From Solen grandis (Eukaryota > Mollusca > Bivalvia > Adapedonta > Solenidae), in contig CM037781.1 of NCBI GenBank assembly GCA_021229015.1, positions 37,284,483 to 37,348,482 on the forward strand: 64,000 nucleotides of DNA. Direction: 5' to 3'. Made by a program: the position numbers and the translations under genes. Shown piece after piece: positions 59,141-64,000 of this stretch (the stretch's first letter is position 1; each line of letters begins with the position of its first letter). The notes beneath the pieces are model-generated. The model was not told the origin of the DNA and did no database searches. It saw only the letters and a list, made by a program, of their open reading frames with translations.

Positions 59141-60182
59141 TGTTAATCCACTGAATTCAACATTATTCTTCTATTTGGAAGGATATTACATGTATTTATA
59201 ACACAACACTTGAAGTAATTTACCACAAAATGCTACATAGAGCAACAATTTCCATTGCTTTTACTAAATTAATCAATCAATGCACTAATTGGCCATTAAA
59301 GAGTTATTTAGAAAAAAAGTTTTCCAGAGCAGTCGCAAGTTTCGTTGTGATTTTTATATGACGGGTCAATTGATACGTGTGGGGGATTCATGGTACTAAG
59401 CCAAGGTTCATTAAAGTCATAAAATACGACCCGGAGTCATTAAAATCATAATATAATGACAGAGAGGATATTGCAGTTCATTTTATAACGAGAGGGGTTA
59501 TTAAAACAGAGATGTGTGGGTGCGTGGTTGGATGTAGAGGTTCTGACGCGTAAGCTTTTTTTTTTTTTCTTTTTTTTTTTGTGGGGGAGGGGTATTAATA
59601 AAATAATTGAGCGTGGTTGGAAATTGAACAATTTTTTAAATGTATGGATCTTCTAAATCAAACTGCACACTTTTTCTTGTGCTATAATTATTTCATTCTA
59701 TGAAATATTTTCACTAAATAACCAGTCTGTCACAATTATTTGCAGAAACCCGATATAAACTTAAGAAGATATTTGGTCATATTGAGTATTTGGTACCTAC
59801 TATTGTCACCGTCCCGAAAAGAACTCTTTATTATTAGGAAGTAAAATAACTGTGCTGTACACTGGGAAATCTAGGAATACAAATTCATTTTAGTGTTGCC
59901 GGAAATATGCAAAATTATTTGTCTTTAAAGGCCCATTATTCTTCCTAAAACAGTGTATATTATTCAGAGAGAAAGCTACAAATTAGATTTGTTAAGATAT
60001 TCAGTCCTTACATACTCGTTTTTCAAATTCAAATTATTTCCAATTACAGACCGTTTTCGGGAAGATTCGAGAGTATTTTGACACCCATCCAAAATTTGTG
60101 TTAGTCTACATTACGTCAATGTTATTTCATATTTGCTTTTTCATGAAAATTGTATCATTATGAAATGTAATTGGCCTTTAAG
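59141..60182. other. Intergenic, no gene seen
   Basis: Holds a T-rich run at 59558-59580. Nothing else recognised. Confidence 0.5.
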
Positions 60183-60382
60183 GGGGTTTCCGTTTCACTA
60201 AATTTTGTTCAAATTTCTTATTCTTGAGTATGTTTCCTACAAAGTGTATACTAATTTGCATAAAAAAAAGAAAAAAAAATCTAAAAAAAAAATCAGAATA
60301 TTAAATTCTATTAAATCCCATTTTACATCTGTAAAGTTTGGATGTTGTTTTTTTTCGTACGAAGTTTAGTTAAACTGGCAAC
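60183..60382. mobile_element. MITE, 'CACTAAACTTCG' family, copy 2
   Basis: Left GTTTCCGTTTCACTAAATTT, right TTCGTACGAAGTTTAGTTAA and ACTGGCAAC; diverged relative to copy 1. Confidence 0.7.
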
Positions 60383-60761
60383 AGGGAGGTGTCAAGATGA
60401 TTTACAAGTTTACGGCAAATATGAACAGCGCTGTTTCCATCACGTTTAGAGATCTCATTGAGGCTTTCTTATGGTTCATTTAGTATTAAAGAATTTTTTT
60501 TACTGCAAATATGTCTTTAGTACAGGTGCGTGCATCCCGTGCCTGGATACGTTCCAAATCAAGTAGGGTAAAATACCAGTTAGCCAAAAAAAAAAAAAAT
60601 CTTTTTAATTTTGTAAAGTAGAAGGAAATTATAATTATATTATATCTTTATCATTTTCACCGTTATTAATATAGTTTTTATTTTATTGCAGTCATCCACT
60701 CAAGAGCATAAATTAATTTTAATTATACTTTATTTCCTGTTTTTATTTTTTGCTAATTTAG

Positions 60762-60916
60762 CGAAACGTCAGCCATGAGGAGGCAGTAGCTGCTACTGGG
60801 AGGCTATTTCAGTGATCGGACTAAAGGTCATACATATATAATGGATGTTATGGACAGTGGACACTGGCTAAAGGTTGTGTTATTGATGATGGTACTTAGG
60901 AGAAGCACAGCTGACG
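60762..60916 (+). CDS. Candidate 5' exon with signal-peptide-like start (partial, low confidence)
   Basis: A strong pyrimidine tract and acceptor (TTTATTTTTTGCTAATTTAG, ending 60761) opens the block, and a good donor closes it (ACG|GTATGT at 60916/60917). Translation from the ATG at 60841 gives 25 residues plus one base: MDVMDSGHWLKVVLLMM-VL and then RRSTAD. A hydrophobic stretch is followed by a possible cleavage site after STA. The exon ends in phase 1, as first exons of secreted or membrane proteins often do. An earlier ATG at 60775 opens only a four-codon upstream frame, so 60762-60840 would be 5' UTR. No following exon was recognised in the last 3 kb, and no family can be named. The call rests on splice-site quality and signal-peptide shape only; chance is possible. 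Confidence 0.3.
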
Positions 60917-61900
60917 GTATGTTCCCTGTGTGTTTGTCTATCCGTCTGTCTTCTCTGGGTCCATGTATTTGATGGTTTAAGTTTACAGCCTGTTCTACTA
61001 TACTATCGATATCGCTTATAAACATATTTACAGCAGCAGCTGATGATGTTGTTGCTGCTCTGGTACTGCTGATAATGATATAGATTATTATTTATTGTTG
61101 TCAACATCATCATCATACGTAGCAGTTTTATCAGTAGTGCATAGTAGTAGAAGTAACGGTAGTAGTAGTAGTAATTGTTGTTGTTGTTGCAGAAATAGTA
61201 GCAGTATTGGTAGGGGTTTCCGTAATAACAAACTGCACATAATGGCAAGCATGGTTGAGCGTCTTAAAAATTTAAAATTTCTTTTATTTTCTTATCCATT
61301 TTAAACTCTCGTCATACGTAGGCATGTACTTTTATTCATTATAAAACATAATTGATAGATCATTATACACGCATTTTTACGCCTTGGTTCACACAACAGA
61401 CTCTGAACCGGAATCATTCCAGGAGCTATCTGATCAGATTCTACACAGTCTGTACTTCAAAGGAAAACTTACTGTTTCATATACCATTTAAGGTTCAGTA
61501 GATTAATATTCATCAAGTCATAAATTTGTTTATGAATATTCAAGAGGCAAAGTGTTAAATCCCTTCACCGTTTGATCATTCTGTTAAAGGTAAAGTGATT
61601 GTTTATTGTAGTGTCACCCCAATGGATAGTTCCCTGACCCTAACATTTATTTGAATAAAAATAGGTTTGGCCACAAACAATAACATGTGCTCTTTTGTTA
61701 ACACCGTGTTTGTGGGACAAAATCTAACTGTAATCTATTGTTAAGTTATGCTATTAGGTGGGTCATGGAACTATGCATTGAAAGAGCCAGCCGAATTTGA
61801 CACCTCTTTGCTTTCACAATTACCTCATCGGTTAAAGGCCAGGCACTAGGCATGAAAACAACCGGTAACTATTATGTATCTAACTGGCGGCTCACAAAAC
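60917..61900. other. Intergenic or intronic, no exon seen
   Basis: Contains GTT/AGT triplet-rich low complexity at about 61020-61210 (read as poly-Ser or poly-Tyr on the two strands) and a dispersed repeat at 61485-61560 that matches 44682-44765. Confidence 0.5.
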
Positions 61901-61985
61901 GGACATATCAGAACGGACCTCTGCCGGGGATCAAACCTTCGACCTCCCATTCCGAAGCGGATGCCTTAATCACTGGGCCACGGAA
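61901..61985 (-). mobile_element. tRNA-like SINE head fragment
   Basis: Reversed B box GGGGATCAAACCTTCGACC and A-box region GATGCCTTAATCACTGGGCC. Read on the minus strand it starts CCGTGGCCCAGTGATTAAGG, like a tRNA-derived SINE head. Confidence 0.6.
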
Positions 61986-62972
61986 TCTTATATTTGAGAC
62001 CCAAAAAATGGGAGGAAAACGAAACAGAAATATACTTTAATCCACACCCTAGAGTCCTGCAATTAAAATATATTTTATCTCTGAGAGACGGAAGCGCCAT
62101 ACACTTAATTCCAGTCTTGATACCCCTAACTGTGGTACCCACTCAAGGAGATATCAAATTGAATACTTTGTATTTAGCGGCTACGATGAGAGTTTGGTTA
62201 AAGCGCTCTTTAGAATTTGTTCAATATTTATTTACCGCTCTACTCTAAGTTTGACAGCTTCGTTAATGAGACTAGGGGAAATCAAGGTATGTTTTGAACA
62301 CGTGGCTTTATTCTACCCGCACACGTTTACGTATATTAATCTAAAAAAGACCAGGAGTGTGTTAATTTATTGACAGTTAATGTATCACGTTACCTTTACA
62401 GGTAACACACACCAAGAGGTGATAATTAAACAGCATGTCTTAATCTGCATTTTTATAAATGATTCAAAATTTATTCATTGAAATCAATGTACTTATCAGC
62501 ATATAAATATATTAAACTATACGTAAATTCGTCCCTGAAATGTTTATTTGAGAATTTTAGAATAAGGTTGTAATTCTAGCGTTAATTACCTGTGCTCACT
62601 TCAGTCTCCCGTTGCTTTACATATATTTATAAAATCGCATGTGTGAATGCAATAAGAAAAAAACAACTACTTGTTATCGGTTTTATTTATTCAAATATTG
62701 TATTATCTATATATCATGAAGGCTATATTTTTAACTCTGACAAGATCCGAATGTACCACAGGAAGTATGATAATTTTTTAAACTTAGTCTTGCTATAGAT
62801 CTAGTTGGACAGAGATAACATGCAAACCTGGCAAGGATAAAACATACATTGACCTATAAATGAACCTTTTTTGTCCAATACTTTGGACATTCTCCTAGGA
62901 AAAAGGTTCTCAGACAATGGCGCGAGGAACGCTCGCGCGAATATCACAAATACTACGGTGCTGTATATGCAT
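61986..62972. other. Intergenic or intronic, no exon seen
   Basis: AT-rich; nothing recognised. Confidence 0.5.
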
Positions 62973-63150
62973 TACTGTGAATTCATAATTTTTGTTGGAC
63001 ACTTTATTTTGAAAGTTTTGTCCACGTAAATTAAACCCCACGAAAATCGTTCATTTCATAGACCAAACGTTTTCTCGAATATGAATCCACGAATATATGT
63101 ACATAATCAACGAAATTTAATGTTAACGAACATCAGTGATTTTACAGTAT
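62973..63150. mobile_element. Palindromic MITE, 'TACTGTAAAATCATTAA' family, copy 4
   Basis: Left TACTGTGAATTCATAATTTT, right ATCAGTGATTTTACAGTAT, body with CCCCACGAAAATCGTTCATT and TCCACGAATATATGTAC, as in copy 1. Confidence 0.8.
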
Positions 63151-63194
63151 TTACTTTGGTAAAACTGTTATGTGAACTTCACTAGCTATCCTAC

Positions 63195-63305
63195 TGAGTT
63201 TGAAGGCTTTCACAACTGCGAAAAGTACTAGTCGAACACTGGAACCGTCGAGCGGGATTAATATAAGTTGTAAGAATTTGTTTCTCAAATGACCTAAAAT
63301 ACATA
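63195..63305 (+). mobile_element. SINE, family C, 3' fragment
   Basis: AAAAGTACTAGTCGAACACTGGAACCGTC-type core (compare AAGTACTGGTCCAACC and GGAACCGTC of the full copies) and the tail AATGACCTAAAATACATAG. Confidence 0.5.
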
Positions 63306-63495
63306 GTTTTGAACAACGAACACTGAGGGGAAAATACAAATACAAAAGTTAACAAGAGTTGTTTTAATGTATCAAGTTTTAGGTCAGAATTCTTGAGAAT
63401 AACACCTACTGCTGTTCGTTAAATGTCTATCTTTTTACCCATCGTGGTTCTCTGGAATGTTGTTCCGTATAACAAAATCGCTAATGACGTCTGTG

Positions 63496-63533
63496 TGATT
63501 GTGTGTGTGTATGTGTGTGTGTGTGGGGGGGGG
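63496..63533. repeat. (GT)n followed by G run
   Basis: GTGTGTGTGTATGTGTGTGT followed by a run of about 9 G. Confidence 0.9.
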
Positions 63534-63714
63534 TGCATTCAGATAAACTTGGACCTAAAACCACCGAACACCATGTCCAAAGCTTAGTTATTTCATGACA
63601 TGTCGTAAATATAACCTAATGATGCAACGTTGTATATTACTTGCGTATTTTTTACAGATAAAGTCCTGAAAGCCGAATGGCATCTTGTGTTTTGTACAGA
63701 AACATAACGAGAAG

Positions 63715-63975
63715 GAATCTTTATCAAACTTGGAGACAAAGTTTATGATCATAATAGCTTGCTCATGATTATTTCACCAGCAGAAGTTCTAAAGTTATGA
63801 CCATTGGATTTCCATATATGATAGCATATGTATTAATGAAAAAATCATAATTAATGTATATTAAAATACGAAACTGCAGCAATCTTGCTCAAACTCGGAG
63901 ACAAGGTTTATAGCCAAAATAGCTTGACCATATTAAATGCACCAGAAGTTCTGGAGTTACGGCCCTTGAATTATA
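63715..63975. repeat. Tandem repeat, about 163-bp period, running to the right edge
   Basis: AAACTTGGAGACAAAGTTTA (63726) recurs as AAACTCGGAGACAAGGTTTA (63890). Both are followed by AATAGCTTG, a CCAGAAGTTCT or GCAGAAGTTCT motif, and AGTTATGACC or AGTTACGGCC. Confidence 0.7.
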
Positions 63976-64000
63976 AAAAAAACAAACAAACACACATTTC

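Noticed and set aside
61003..61304. Serine-rich and tyrosine-rich open frames
   Set aside because: Produced by AGT/GTT triplet low complexity read on opposite strands.

Overview
The window looks like intergenic and intronic DNA from a bivalve mollusc, probably a heterodont or venerid-like clam. The reasons are its AT-rich composition, the abundance of short tRNA-headed SINEs whose tails resemble the 'GACGTTAAACCCAAC' and 'GAAGCGACGGTAAAC' repeats I associate with bivalve genomes, many palindromic MITEs, and a single intron-bounded exon with an animal protein. The organism call is an inference; no rRNA, mitochondrial or barcode gene is present. Two 100-N runs (26201-26300 and 38852-38951) mark scaffold gaps.

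Only one host gene is well supported. The terminal exon of an LRRC14/PRAME-family leucine-rich-repeat protein lies at 39331-40146 on the plus strand. It opens directly after a splice acceptor in phase 0 and closes at a TGA. The upstream exons were not found; they may lie in the gap, further upstream, or outside the window. A weaker candidate is an exon at 60762-60916 that carries a start codon and a signal-peptide-like stretch and ends at a phase-1 donor; it would be the start of a gene running off the right side.

The rest is transposable-element debris, layered by repeated insertion. From 12640 to 15365 lies a 5'-truncated, frameshifted CR1/L2/Jockey-like LINE. It is split cleanly by an 877-bp insertion whose end carries a terminal hairpin (Helentron-like, or else a 3-bp-TSD DNA element), and that insertion is itself split or filled by a 405-bp inverted-repeat element. 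From 26502 to 27643 lies a degenerate hAT-like transposon with an 11-bp terminal inverted repeat, a 5-bp target duplication and a relic transposase zinc finger. From 21160 to 22065 is a fold-back element with arms of about 280 bp. Three copies of a TTAA-flanked, piggyBac-like MITE occur at 31.8, 34.5 and 40.3 kb, and four copies of a second palindromic MITE occur at 16.0, 40.6, 46.8 and 63.0 kb. Several SINE families are present, some interrupted by other elements (47.2 and 52.7 kb) or arranged head to head (48.6-49.1 kb).

Tandem arrays include a 33-bp minisatellite at the left edge, a roughly 35-40-bp array at 2.6 kb, a 43-bp array at 32.7 kb, a 29-bp array at 45.0 kb, a 150-167-bp array at 52 kb and a roughly 163-bp array at the right edge. 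The other stretches show no coding signal I can defend and are listed as such.
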